Assembly: GCA_964421675.1 (NCBI GenBank)
Contig: CAYQXV010000002.1
Coordinates: 74,192 to 138,191 of the forward strand
Origin: CALLPQ01 sp964421675
Lineage (GTDB): Bacteria > Pseudomonadota > Alphaproteobacteria > Caulobacterales > Parvularculaceae
Direction of reading: 5' to 3'
Length of the DNA: 64,000 bases
The notes below the pieces were generated by a model. The model made no database searches, was not told the DNA's origin, and saw nothing but the letters and a program-made list of their open reading frames with translations. Shown one piece after another: positions 36,968 through 45,857 of the stretch (position 1 is its first letter; each line of letters starts with the position of its first letter). The position numbers and the translations under genes were made by a program.

Positions 36968-37999
36968 ATGCCGCGTGGCCATTTGCTTCAGCTTAATGAT
37001 GATCAAAAAAAAGATCTCAAAATACTATTTTTAGCCAAATGGGCCGAAGGTGATGGGGCACCTGATTCTGAAGATGGCACCCATGCTACCTACCATCCCG
37101 AATTGCGCGATACGTTACGAGATTGCGGTTTTAACATTGAAGCCAGCGGCCGGGTAGAACGTCTATTCGAAAAACCTGATTACGATTTTCTTTTTACAAT
37201 GTTTAATCGGATAGGGTTTTCCGGCAGTGAAATGCTGGCGCCCTTATTGTCGAGCTATCACGGCGTACCATTTTTTGGCGCAAATCCGATTCTTCGCGGC
37301 CTGGGAGACGACAAACATTTGATGAAATTGGCGGTGCGCTCGCGCGGTGTGGCAACACCCGATTGGATGGTTGTTCGTCGGGGCGCTTTGTCGATTGAAG
37401 AGCCGACCTTTCCTTGGGAAAATCTTATTGTCAAACCAAATGCAAGTTCTGCATCGTGGGGAATTGGGATTTTCAAAAGCTGGCCCGATGCCAAAGCCCA
37501 TATTGAAAATCTTCTGTCGCAAGGCCACGACGCGATTGTTGAAAATTTCGTGAGCGGGTTTGAGATTGCGGTCCCAATTATCGGGTCAAATGGCCCGCTA
37601 TATTTGCCGCCTATGCGGTTCTTTGTTGATGATGAATTTGCTGTTCGTAGCTATCAGGAAAAACGTCATTTAAAAAGCAAAGACACGGTAAAATTGGAAC
37701 CATTACCGGCCGGTACTTTACGAGAGAGATCCATTGCCATTGGGGATGCATTACTGCCTGAACTTTGGCCCTTTGATATGGGACGCATTGAACTGAAATA
37801 TGATGAAGCAACCGATCAATTGCACTTTATTGAATTAAATCTGAGCTGCAATTTGTGGTCTAAAAAGGCGACAGCGATTTCCGCGCGAACAGTTGGAATT
37901 ACCCATCCGCAATTACTGGAAACTTTATTGTGTCATAGCCTACGCCGGCAAGGGGTTGTGCCCGCAGAAAGTATCATTGAAACGGAGATCACTTTGTGA
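36968..37999 (+). CDS. ATP-grasp ligase, D-Ala-D-Ala-ligase-like
   Basis: A 343-residue protein, probably a carboxylate-amine or similar ligase that goes through an acyl phosphate. It has an N-terminal alpha/beta domain (LKILFLAKWAEGDGAPD) and GLGDDKHLMKLAVRSRGVAT, where Lys begins the ATP-grasp fold. LIVKPNASSASWGIGIF is the nucleotide-binding strand and loop, and IVENFVSGFEIAVPIIG with HFIELNLSCNLWS supplies the metal ligands (Glu/Asn). The substrate is unknown. It is coupled to the next gene by a four-base overlap, so the ligated product and the nucleotidyltransferase reaction are likely in one pathway. Confidence 0.8.
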   Translation: MPRGHLLQLNDDQKKDLKILFLAKWAEGDGAPDSEDGTHATYHPELRDTLRDCGFNIEASGRVERLFEKPDYDFLFTMFNRIGFSGSEMLAPLLSSYHGVPFFGANPILRGLGDDKHLMKLAVRSRGVATPDWMVVRRGALSIEEPTFPWENLIVKPNASSASWGIGIFKSWPDAKAHIENLLSQGHDAIVENFVSGFEIAVPIIGSNGPLYLPPMRFFVDDEFAVRSYQEKRHLKSKDTVKLEPLPAGTLRERSIAIGDALLPELWPFDMGRIELKYDEATDQLHFIELNLSCNLWSKKATAISARTVGITHPQLLETLLCHSLRRQGVVPAESIIETEITL

Positions 38000-38793
38000 T
38001 GGGCGCGGTTGATCGTAAATTTCATTTTGTGGTTCTGGCCGCCCAACGCAAAGGCGTGGTGAACCCATTAGCGCAAGCAGCCGGGGTTAGTCATAAATGT
38101 TTAATGCCATTGGCGGGGAAACCGTTAATTGAGCATACCGTTTCTGCAATCGCTGCGAGTGAGTATTGCGATAAAATTTCTGTATCCATTGAAGATAATG
38201 ACGTTCTTAAAAATGTTCCTATTATCCGTGCTTTGATGGATGAGGGGCGACTGCGCATTATTCCCTCAAAGGATAATCTTTATGAGAGCGTCACAGCGGC
38301 GCTTTCGGAAAACCAGGATTTTCCAGCCGTCATCACAACCGCTGATAATGTATTATTGACCCCTGACATGATAGAGCATTTCTGCTCAAATGCGGGTGAC
38401 CTTGATGGGGCCGTTGCCTTGGTCAGAAAAGAAGTGTTGCTGGCCAAATATCCTGAAGGACAAAAACGGTTTCACAAATTTCGTGATGGTGAAATCTCAA
38501 ATTGCAATGTATACGGAATTTTTACACCGCACGCCATCGATATTGCACAGGTTTTTCGCGAAGGCGGACAGTTTGTCAAATATCCAGACCGTGTTCTCAA
38601 GGCGTTTGGCTTTGTCAATTTAATTGGGTACCGTTTTGCCTTGTTCAAAGTTGCAGATGCAATTGTCAGGGTTGGAAAAAGGCATGGCGTTAATTTTGCC
38701 GCCGTTGAAATGCCGTTTCCTGAAGCGCCAATTGATGTTGATAATGAGCGTACAGCGAGAATTGCTGAAGAAATTTTGATCGCGCGTCAGTAG
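37996..38793 (+). CDS. MobA-like nucleotidyltransferase
   Basis: A 265-residue nucleotidyltransferase fold protein that would transfer an NMP to a phosphorylated substrate. VVLAAQRKGVVNPLAQ replaces the usual Gly-rich LAGGxxxR loop. The next conserved part, SHKCLMPLAGKPLIEHTV, has the family Lys. VITTADNVLLTP holds the metal-binding Asp and EAPIDVDNERTARIAE the second. It overlaps the ATP-grasp gene by four bases (GTG at 37996, with GGAG eight bases upstream; ATG at 37999 is the alternative). A convergent paralogue lies at 38865-39689. Confidence 0.75.
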   Translation: MMGAVDRKFHFVVLAAQRKGVVNPLAQAAGVSHKCLMPLAGKPLIEHTVSAIAASEYCDKISVSIEDNDVLKNVPIIRALMDEGRLRIIPSKDNLYESVTAALSENQDFPAVITTADNVLLTPDMIEHFCSNAGDLDGAVALVRKEVLLAKYPEGQKRFHKFRDGEISNCNVYGIFTPHAIDIAQVFREGGQFVKYPDRVLKAFGFVNLIGYRFALFKVADAIVRVGKRHGVNFAAVEMPFPEAPIDVDNERTARIAEEILIARQ

Positions 38794-38864
38794 CGGCCAA
38801 ACACGCCCTGTTTGTTGAGAGTGGGACGGGCTATTTTTAACGCCGCTCACCTGTTCACCCCAAT

Positions 38865-39689
38865 TTATGCAACCTTCACGCCCTGTGTCAGATGCCCGTT
38901 TTGGATGATGGATCGCACCAATTCCAAATCTTTGGGTTTATCCACGTCTATAGCTGCTTTGGGATAAGGCATTGGGATCAAGTCTGCCTTCACACTGGTT
39001 TTCTGCTCTATCTTTTTTAAGAATTTTTCTTTTGTAAGCATGCCGGATAAATATTGCATTCCCAGCATTAACCCGATTTGGTTCGCCATTTTCACCGGCT
39101 TTTTGCGATGCATTTCTAACTGACGCCAAAAATGCACGAGGGGTTCACTCGCCCCTTTTTTCAGCCAAAACAGATTGGCCCCGGAAAATGTAAACCCGTT
39201 AAACCGTACAAAGGTGCGCGATGCATTGGGAAAGGCTGCGGTGAAAATATCCTGCAGAACGCAGGCGGCCGCCACGCCGTAGGATTCGCGGTCAATCGCA
39301 TCAAGGAAATATTGGACCATTTCCGGGGTCAGCAGGGCATGATCACAGGTCGTCACCAGCAATTGGGTATCATCGGGCAGGCTACCAACGGCCATTTCTA
39401 TTGAGGCCGCCGGCGAGGTACTGGCATCCATTAATCGCAAATTTTGATAAGAACGCTGAAGCCCTTCGAACCGGGAGCGAATTTCTTGCGGTGCTGAAAT
39501 GCAAATTTCGTCAATACTATCAATATGCTGTAGCGTTTGTATCACCCGCTCAATCATATAGACGCCGCCAATATCGATGAACGCTTTATGGACGGAATTG
39601 ACTTGTGAGAGAGGATCTTCGCGTGATTCGTTGCGCCACCCTGCGAGAATGAGCGCTTGCAGTTTGCGCGATGGTGAAGCGTTGGTCAT
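38865..39689 (-). CDS. MobA-like nucleotidyltransferase, paralogue
   Basis: About 274 residues, paralogous to the convergent gene at 37996-38793. The two share SQVNSVHKAFIDIGG / AQAAGVSHKCLMPLAG, TTCDHALLTPEMV / TTADNVLLTPDMI and KAAIDVDKPKDLE / EAPIDVDNERTAR. The first loop reads LILAGWRNESREDPLSQ, again not canonical. The substrate is unknown. The ATG at 39689 (MTNASPSRK) is preferred because the extra 15 residues of a longer reading are polar and unlike the paralogue. It follows the metallophosphoesterase gene leftward after 44 bases. Confidence 0.72.
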   Translation of the reverse strand: MTNASPSRKLQALILAGWRNESREDPLSQVNSVHKAFIDIGGVYMIERVIQTLQHIDSIDEICISAPQEIRSRFEGLQRSYQNLRLMDASTSPAASIEMAVGSLPDDTQLLVTTCDHALLTPEMVQYFLDAIDRESYGVAAACVLQDIFTAAFPNASRTFVRFNGFTFSGANLFWLKKGASEPLVHFWRQLEMHRKKPVKMANQIGLMLGMQYLSGMLTKEKFLKKIEQKTSVKADLIPMPYPKAAIDVDKPKDLELVRSIIQNGHLTQGVKVA

Positions 39690-39733
39690 AACGTCGTTCT
39701 CAATCCGGTTATCACTGCTGCAATTGGTATGCA

Positions 39734-40675
39734 CTATACGAGTTTATGAGTTTCAACCGAAAATATGTCTTTAGTGTGGGGGTCTAGCTCTCTTATTGTC
39801 ATTTTAATTGACCAACCTCCACCTTTATTAGGCTCCACATCAAATAAATTATACCGTGCGGGCCGGTATTTGCCATGACCAAACGGATGTGATGCGGACG
39901 CGCCGCCAATGACGGTGGTTTTTTCTCTTGCGGTTTTAATGCTGTCAAAGTGCTGAATATGGGCATGACCGTGCAAGACTAAATCAATATGGGAATCTGC
40001 CAGATCGGCACACAAATGGGTTCGATCGGTGAGCTCTTTTCGTTTTGAGACGACCCCTGGGGTAATGGGGTGGTGGAGCATTAAAATATTGAGAGAATTT
40101 TCTCGGCATTGCGCATTGATCATGGTTTTCAATTTTGCCCGTTGATCTGCGCCCAGCGCCCCGGTAGCCAATCCCGGCGCGGTTGTTGGCGAAGAATTGG
40201 CCGCGATCACCGTAAAATTTGGGGCATTTTCGGGCTGTACGCAAAATGGGAAATCTGAAAAATCCGTCGGCGCGCGGGAGGGTTCTCCGTCCGTGCGCGT
40301 GCCCTGCATATAGGGCGCGAGCATTCCCAACGTGTTATCCCATTTTGCATGGGTGTAAGTGTCATGATTGCCCGGCGTATAGACCACATGCATGTCGCCA
40401 AATTGCGCATCAAGCCAGTTTCGCGCGTCCTGAAATTCGGCGGGCAGGGCAATATTGACAATATCCCCGGTAATCAGGGCGAGATTGCAAGATTGGCTTT
40501 TGGCATCATTGACCAAGGCTTCGCTGGCCCATTGCTGATGGCGCTCGGCCCGTTTTCGCCGCCAAGACAGATATCCAAGGGCTCTTTTATTGAGGAGCGT
40601 GTTGGTGGCTGGTTTTTCGCGGATTGGCAGGTGAATGTCCGTGAAATGGGCGAATCTGTATGCATGTGTCGGCAT
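39734..40675 (-). CDS. metallophosphoesterase (calcineurin-like)
   Basis: A 313-residue hydrolase with the full dimetal set: FAHFTDIHLP, ALITGDIVN, VVYTPGNHDTY, LMLHHPITPG and VLHGHAHIQHF. The N-terminal insertion NKRALGYLSWRRKRAERH is seen in bacterial members that sit beside lipid genes. It may act on a phosphorylated lipid or nucleotide intermediate. It heads the leftward pair with the paralogous nucleotidyltransferase and diverges from the lipid kinase gene across about 207 bases. Confidence 0.82.
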   Translation of the reverse strand: MPTHAYRFAHFTDIHLPIREKPATNTLLNKRALGYLSWRRKRAERHQQWASEALVNDAKSQSCNLALITGDIVNIALPAEFQDARNWLDAQFGDMHVVYTPGNHDTYTHAKWDNTLGMLAPYMQGTRTDGEPSRAPTDFSDFPFCVQPENAPNFTVIAANSSPTTAPGLATGALGADQRAKLKTMINAQCRENSLNILMLHHPITPGVVSKRKELTDRTHLCADLADSHIDLVLHGHAHIQHFDSIKTAREKTTVIGGASASHPFGHGKYRPARYNLFDVEPNKGGGWSIKMTIRELDPHTKDIFSVETHKLV

Positions 40676-40882
40676 TTGGCGTCCTGAATCCAGCCCTAGG
40701 GCTGCTTTTTAAAGGTCTTTGCGATGGGTTTAAAATGTGACATTAATAGGCCGGATTGTATCGGGTTCTTTTAAAAGTGTCAGTTTTTGTGAAAAATAGC
40801 GCATATAAGTGCGCGAGTGGTGCGGTTTTTGTTGCGCCGCCGCATCCTTATATTTCCGCTGTGCGGTTGGAGGCATAAGCTT

Positions 40883-41830
40883 ATGTCATCGGTCGGTCTC
40901 ATCATAAACAGCAAAAGCAATCGATCTGCAGATATTCTTGACGATATTTTGCATGTTGCAAAGAGTGCAGGCGATGTGCGCACCTGTGTGTTGGACGGTG
41001 TGACCGGTCTTGATAAGGCGCTTATTGGAATGAACAAGGACCGGGTCGATACGCTCATCCTTGCGGGTGGCGACGGCACCATGCAGGCCGCTTTTACCGA
41101 TTCCATCAATAATCGCCGCTTTGATAAATCTCCCCATTATGTCGCTCTGCCATGCGGCATGACCAATGTGATTGCCAATGATTGCGGGCTAAAGGGCTCT
41201 CCGAGCACATCTCTTGATAATTTCCTGTGGCGCAGGCGCAAAGGCGCTGTGCAGCCTGTGCGTCGCCCGATTATCGCCAGCAAGGTGGGAAATCGCGATA
41301 ATGTTTATGGCTTTTTTCTAGGCGCGGCTGGGTTCCATTCAGCGGTTAAATATAGCCGCGAACGGGTTCAAACAAAGGGCGCAAAGCGCTCCCTTGCGCT
41401 TATTGCAAGCACGCTCGGCTACACCATGAAGGTGGCGCTGGATACAAATAACGCCGTCGATGAAATTGACATGGAATTTCTCGAAGGCATTCCAGAAAAT
41501 GCACCAAAGCGCGCTGACCAATTGCTATTTATGGCCACAACGTTGAATAAGTTGGGATCGGGGATTTATCCGTTTTGGGGCGAGGGGACGGGCGCCATGG
41601 CCACAACAAGTATTGAATATCCTGCATCGCGTATTTTACGAGCCGCACCCACAATTGTGCGCTCCAAAAGTAAGCCATGGTTTGAAGAGTATGGCTATCG
41701 CAGCTGGCGTTCTGACCAAATGGTTTTGAAATTTCAAGGATCTTTTGTTTTTGATGGGGAAATTTATGAGACTGGCCAAGGGGAAGAAACGGTGTTAGCC
41801 GCCTCTCATAATGTTAATTTTCTGAACTAA
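40883..41830 (+). CDS. diacylglycerol kinase-like lipid kinase
   Basis: A 315-residue protein of the DAGK catalytic superfamily (DgkB/YegS type). SVGLIINSKSNRSAD opens the fold, TLILAGGDGTMQAAFTDSI is the nucleotide-binding GGDGT motif, and YVALPCGMTNVIANDCGLKG is the family's PxGTxN loop in variant form (PCGMTN). It would phosphorylate diacylglycerol or a related lipid. GGAGG nine bases before the ATG at 40883 fixes the start. The Tam41-like gene follows 11 bases later. Confidence 0.82.
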   Translation: MSSVGLIINSKSNRSADILDDILHVAKSAGDVRTCVLDGVTGLDKALIGMNKDRVDTLILAGGDGTMQAAFTDSINNRRFDKSPHYVALPCGMTNVIANDCGLKGSPSTSLDNFLWRRRKGAVQPVRRPIIASKVGNRDNVYGFFLGAAGFHSAVKYSRERVQTKGAKRSLALIASTLGYTMKVALDTNNAVDEIDMEFLEGIPENAPKRADQLLFMATTLNKLGSGIYPFWGEGTGAMATTSIEYPASRILRAAPTIVRSKSKPWFEEYGYRSWRSDQMVLKFQGSFVFDGEIYETGQGEETVLAASHNVNFLN

Positions 41831-41841
41831 ATGCTGACAGT

Positions 41842-42738
41842 ATGACAGATGGTAAAAGTGTTAGCCGGCGAGCATATGTAGCTGAAACCCTGGCTGGCTA
41901 TAGACCAAAGGTTTCAGAAACTCTTGCGCATGCCATTATTGCCAAACATCCCGGTTCGGCCGTGTTGTTGTATGGTTCAGGCATTAGTGTTCTTCAAGAA
42001 TCAAATCCCGCAGATGTTCTTTATGATTTTTACGTCATCGTCCCTTCCTATAGGGCGGCTTATAAGTCGTTTTTCTTCAAAGCGTTCAATAGAACCATAC
42101 CGCCCAATGTTTTTTATATTGAAGAAAAATCAGAATATGGATTGCTCAGAGCAAAATATGCGGTGTTATCGATTGAGCATTTTGAAAAACTAGTCAGCAA
42201 CAAGACATTTCATTCATATTTTTGGGCCCGGTTTGCACAGCCGAGCCGATTTATTGCAGGGCCCGATGAATTGCGCGAACGCATTACTGATTGTGTGGTA
42301 ACATCGGTTGACAGTTTTGTTGCCAATGCAGCCAGCCTATTGGACGATGATGCATCAGTAACGGATATTTGGCAGGCAGGGCTTTCCAGTTCCTATAAAG
42401 CAGAGCTGCGCGCAGAAGCGCCAGACCGGGTCGAAAAATTGCTAAAAGCCTATGGGGATTGGCCCGCCGAAGTCACCAATCTTGATATTGAAAAATATAA
42501 ATCAGCGCCGCTTTCCTGGCGGTTGCGGGTTGTTCAAGGCGGATTTTTATCTGTATTCAGACTAGTTAAAGGGTTGATGACCTTTGAGGGCGGTATGGAT
42601 TATATTGCCTGGAAAATTAGCCGCCATGCCGGATTTAATTTGCCAGTAAAAGAATGGGAACGGCGTTGGCCGGTCATGGGTGTGCCTAGTCTTGCCCGGC
42701 GGTATTATAAGCTAAAGCGCGCGCATAATCGCCCTTAG
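41842..42738 (+). CDS. Tam41-like nucleotidyltransferase (possible CDP-diacylglycerol synthase)
   Basis: A 298-residue soluble protein without membrane helices. VLLYGSGISVLQE followed by DVLYDFYVIVPS resembles the GSG...D-x-D core of the mitochondrial phosphatidate cytidylyltransferase Tam41. KYAVLSIEHFEKLVSN and FWARFAQPSRFI resemble the Tam41 stretch KYGVVS...L and AGRLxKPV. If correct, it would convert phosphatidate (from the kinase encoded 11 bases upstream) and CTP to CDP-diacylglycerol. This is recognition by eye and not a computed alignment; another lipid-linked nucleotidyltransfer reaction is possible. Confidence 0.55.
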   Translation: MTDGKSVSRRAYVAETLAGYRPKVSETLAHAIIAKHPGSAVLLYGSGISVLQESNPADVLYDFYVIVPSYRAAYKSFFFKAFNRTIPPNVFYIEEKSEYGLLRAKYAVLSIEHFEKLVSNKTFHSYFWARFAQPSRFIAGPDELRERITDCVVTSVDSFVANAASLLDDDASVTDIWQAGLSSSYKAELRAEAPDRVEKLLKAYGDWPAEVTNLDIEKYKSAPLSWRLRVVQGGFLSVFRLVKGLMTFEGGMDYIAWKISRHAGFNLPVKEWERRWPVMGVPSLARRYYKLKRAHNRP

Positions 42739-43090
42739 CACTCGCCAGCACGGATAAATGCTGCGGTTAAGGGGCATCGGCCACGCTTCGCGATTGGTGC
42801 GGTTTATTCGCTTTATTTTCTAAAATCGAATTTAATTTAGAAATAGTGATCTTGCTATTAATCTTTAAGGCATTGATAATATTGAACTTAATGAAATACC
42901 GTAACCAAATAGCCACAAAACTATTTATAACCTTCGAACTACTGGTTCGAAAAGCGAAATAAGTTTATGCATAGCATTTCATAAACGATCGCGTTGGAAA
43001 GCTATCCAAATACTCCAACTTTTTACGAGCCTAGGCGGCGATAGTTGTTTTGGGTTCAAGTACGTATACTGATTATAAAGGTACAATGTA
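42739..43090. other. AT-rich intergenic region upstream of TonB receptor
   Basis: A 352-base stretch, noticeably AT-rich, with no supported gene. It contains a perfect 7-bp dyad (TTCGAAC / GTTCGAA, 42933-42951, five-base spacer) that could bind a repressor. It must hold the promoter of the receptor gene. Confidence 0.5.
42933..42951. promoter_or_regulatory. dyad operator candidate
   Basis: TTCGAAC-N5-GTTCGAA lies about 140 bases upstream of the TonB-receptor start. The arms are perfect and contain TTCGAA palindromes. No regulator gene is adjacent. Confidence 0.35.
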
Positions 43091-45769
43091 GTGAATAGAT
43101 ATCTTACCGGCGTATCCATGATCGCCGTGGCGATGAGTTATGAAGCACACACGAGTGCACAGGTTGATGAAATCGTTGTTACAGCAACAAAGCGCGAAGA
43201 AAATGCACAGGACGTTCCTGTCGCGTTGCAAGCGCTTGGATCCGAAACATTGGATGAGCTGGGCGTTGATGTCTTCACAGATTATCTGGTTCAACTTCCA
43301 GGCGTTACTGCCGGGGGCAGTGGGCCGGGGCAAAACACCATTTATATACGCGGCGTAGCCTCTACGACGCCAAATCTAACCACTGCAGGTGTCGCCGGTT
43401 TAGCACCCAATGTGGCGGTCTATCTTGATGAACAACCGCTTGCACAACCGGGCAGAAATCTCGACGTTTATGCCGTTGATCTAGAACGCGTAGAGGTGCT
43501 TCCCGGACCGCAAGGTACATTATTCGGCGCGAGCTCGCAGGCAGGTACAATTCGCCTGATTACCAAAAAGCCAAAAATCGGTGTTTTTGAAGGCTTTGTG
43601 AATGCGGGGCTTTCATTCACCAAATCGGGCGAGAGCAGTCAAAAAGTTGAAGGAGGGGTGAATATTCCCGTCGGAGACAATGCTGCATTACGGTTTGTTG
43701 GATATGTCGATGACCGCGGCGGCTATATCGATAATGTTGCCGGCACCCTCACGGCCCGTGAATCCGCCCGGTTCCGTCCTGAAGGTACGGTCCGCGATAA
43801 CGGCGTTCCGGTGTCTGCCGCGCGCGCAGGATTTCAATCTGATCCCGCCAGCCTTGCAGCGCTTGATAGTAATGTAAACTTCTTATCCGCAGACAATAGT
43901 GCGCTTGTCGAAGAAGACTTTAATGACACTCAATATACCGGCTTTCGCGCAAGCGGTAAGTGGGAGGTTTCCGATGATTGGTCGATCACGGTTGGCCATG
44001 CGCGCCAGCAAATAGATTCAGACGGTGTATTTTTCTCAGATCCTGAATTGGATGAGTTTGAAATTCAGCGCTTTGAAGAAGATACCATCGAGGATGATTA
44101 CGCGAATACGAACTGGACGATTGCCGGGCGCATCGGCGCGCTAGAGGCGCTATATACCGGTGCGTATACGGACCGTGATACCTCCCAACGGGTAGATTAC
44201 TCGGATTATCTTTTTATCGGGCAATATCTTCCCTACTATATTTGTGACTCGACGGTGAGTTATCCCGCTTATAACGCGTCGTATGGCGGTGTCGCCGGGG
44301 TTCCTCAGGGTACATGTCAGGCGCCCAATCTATTTGTAACTTCGGTGACGGAAACGCAGATTTTCACCCACGAATTACGGTTTAATACCCCGCAAGATAA
44401 ACGTCTTCGCGCAACTGTTGGCGGGTTTTATTCAGACCTGCAACTTGATGAGCGAAATGACTTTAACTATCCCGGTAGCACATCCGCGATTGTATTTGGC
44501 TCTCCCGGATTTTCAGACAATTTCCCGCAAACAACCGGCTTTACCTCTGATCCAGGCCCGTTTGATCCGGAAACTATCTTTAGAAACGATATTCGAAGAA
44601 CAGATGAACAGCTGGGCTTTTTCGGTGAAGTCAATTATGACCTTGTCCCCGATACATTAACGCTCACATTTGGCACGCGTTGGTACGATATTGATGTGGA
44701 TTTTGAAGGCAGTGCAAACGCTTCATTTTGTAACTCATTCCAGGCCGATGCAAATGCGTTCGGGACGGATATTTCAGATCTTTATAATGGCGATGGCCTG
44801 TTTACCTTTATTGGTGACTGTAATCGTTCAGGTAATTTACCGCTGACCTTTGACATAAATGACAATCAATCACCCGAAGAGATCCAGGCAGCCTTGATTG
44901 CGGCCGGTGATACTTCAGCAAGCCTGGCCCAAGCCACACAAGTCTTTAATGCATTACGTGCGCCCGATACTGCGTCCACAGATGGGTTTATCTTTAAAGG
45001 TAATATAAGCTGGAAACCGGCAAACGGCGTTCTTCTTTATGTTACCTATTCAGAAGGGTTCCGTCCCGGCCTATTGAACCGCCCCGGCGGTGCCACCGGA
45101 CCGGACGGGTTTTCGGTTCCTTTTGAGGTGGATACTGATGAATTGACCAACTACGAATTTGGTTGGAAAACCAATTTGTTTGAACGTCAACTGCAATTAA
45201 ACGGTAGCGCTTTTTATGTGGATATTGAACGCCTTCAAACCACTATTCTTGATCCAAACATCACAAATCTGTTTTTCTCAGATAATGCAGCGGATGCAGA
45301 AGTGTATGGCATTGATGTGGATTTCATTGCCGCTCCGGCCTCAATTTCGGGGTTAACGATTGCGGGCGCATTTTCTCTTTTGGAAACTGAGATTACCGAT
45401 GTTTTGACGCCAACCGGCGATGTAATTTTGGGCGAAGAGCTTGCCTTCGCGCCAAATTTTCAGGGTAATTTGCGTGTTCGTTATGAATGGGATGTTTCTC
45501 CATCGTTAGTTGCCCATATCATGCCGCAAATTGTATATTCAGGATCATCGCGCAGTGACATCATTGAGATCAACGCCACTGAGATCGATTCTTACACGAC
45601 CCTTTCTTTGTCTGCCGGTATTACCGCAGAGAATTGGCGTCTTGAGGTTTTTGGTGAAAATTTGGGGGATACATTCGCTGAGATTTCCAATAATTTCGTC
45701 AATGACCGCAATAGGGTAACGCCGTTGCGTCCTCGGACCATAGGGGTGCGGGTCGGTGCAACATTTTAA
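43091..45769 (+). CDS. TonB-dependent outer-membrane receptor
   Basis: An 892-residue ligand-gated porin driven by TonB. A short signal (VSMIAVAMSYEAHTSAQ) is followed by the TonB box region VDEIVVTATKREENAQDVPV, the plug (YLVQLPGVTAGGSGPGQNTI ... RVEVLPGPQGTLFGASSQAG) and a 22-strand barrel ending in ...VRVGATF with terminal Phe. It belongs to the large 'vitamin B12/ferric siderophore-like' group common in marine alphaproteobacteria; the ligand cannot be read. It starts with GTG after AAAGGT. No other uptake genes are adjacent. Confidence 0.9.
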   Translation: MNRYLTGVSMIAVAMSYEAHTSAQVDEIVVTATKREENAQDVPVALQALGSETLDELGVDVFTDYLVQLPGVTAGGSGPGQNTIYIRGVASTTPNLTTAGVAGLAPNVAVYLDEQPLAQPGRNLDVYAVDLERVEVLPGPQGTLFGASSQAGTIRLITKKPKIGVFEGFVNAGLSFTKSGESSQKVEGGVNIPVGDNAALRFVGYVDDRGGYIDNVAGTLTARESARFRPEGTVRDNGVPVSAARAGFQSDPASLAALDSNVNFLSADNSALVEEDFNDTQYTGFRASGKWEVSDDWSITVGHARQQIDSDGVFFSDPELDEFEIQRFEEDTIEDDYANTNWTIAGRIGALEALYTGAYTDRDTSQRVDYSDYLFIGQYLPYYICDSTVSYPAYNASYGGVAGVPQGTCQAPNLFVTSVTETQIFTHELRFNTPQDKRLRATVGGFYSDLQLDERNDFNYPGSTSAIVFGSPGFSDNFPQTTGFTSDPGPFDPETIFRNDIRRTDEQLGFFGEVNYDLVPDTLTLTFGTRWYDIDVDFEGSANASFCNSFQADANAFGTDISDLYNGDGLFTFIGDCNRSGNLPLTFDINDNQSPEEIQAALIAAGDTSASLAQATQVFNALRAPDTASTDGFIFKGNISWKPANGVLLYVTYSEGFRPGLLNRPGGATGPDGFSVPFEVDTDELTNYEFGWKTNLFERQLQLNGSAFYVDIERLQTTILDPNITNLFFSDNAADAEVYGIDVDFIAAPASISGLTIAGAFSLLETEITDVLTPTGDVILGEELAFAPNFQGNLRVRYEWDVSPSLVAHIMPQIVYSGSSRSDIIEINATEIDSYTTLSLSAGITAENWRLEVFGENLGDTFAEISNNFVNDRNRVTPLRPRTIGVRVGATF

Positions 45770-45857
45770 GGGCGGCTCACGTCGTCTTTATTTGAACTGG
45801 CGTTAGATCGCTCTAAAATGCATTAGGGGGGCAGGGCGGTCTTTGGAGATACATATT

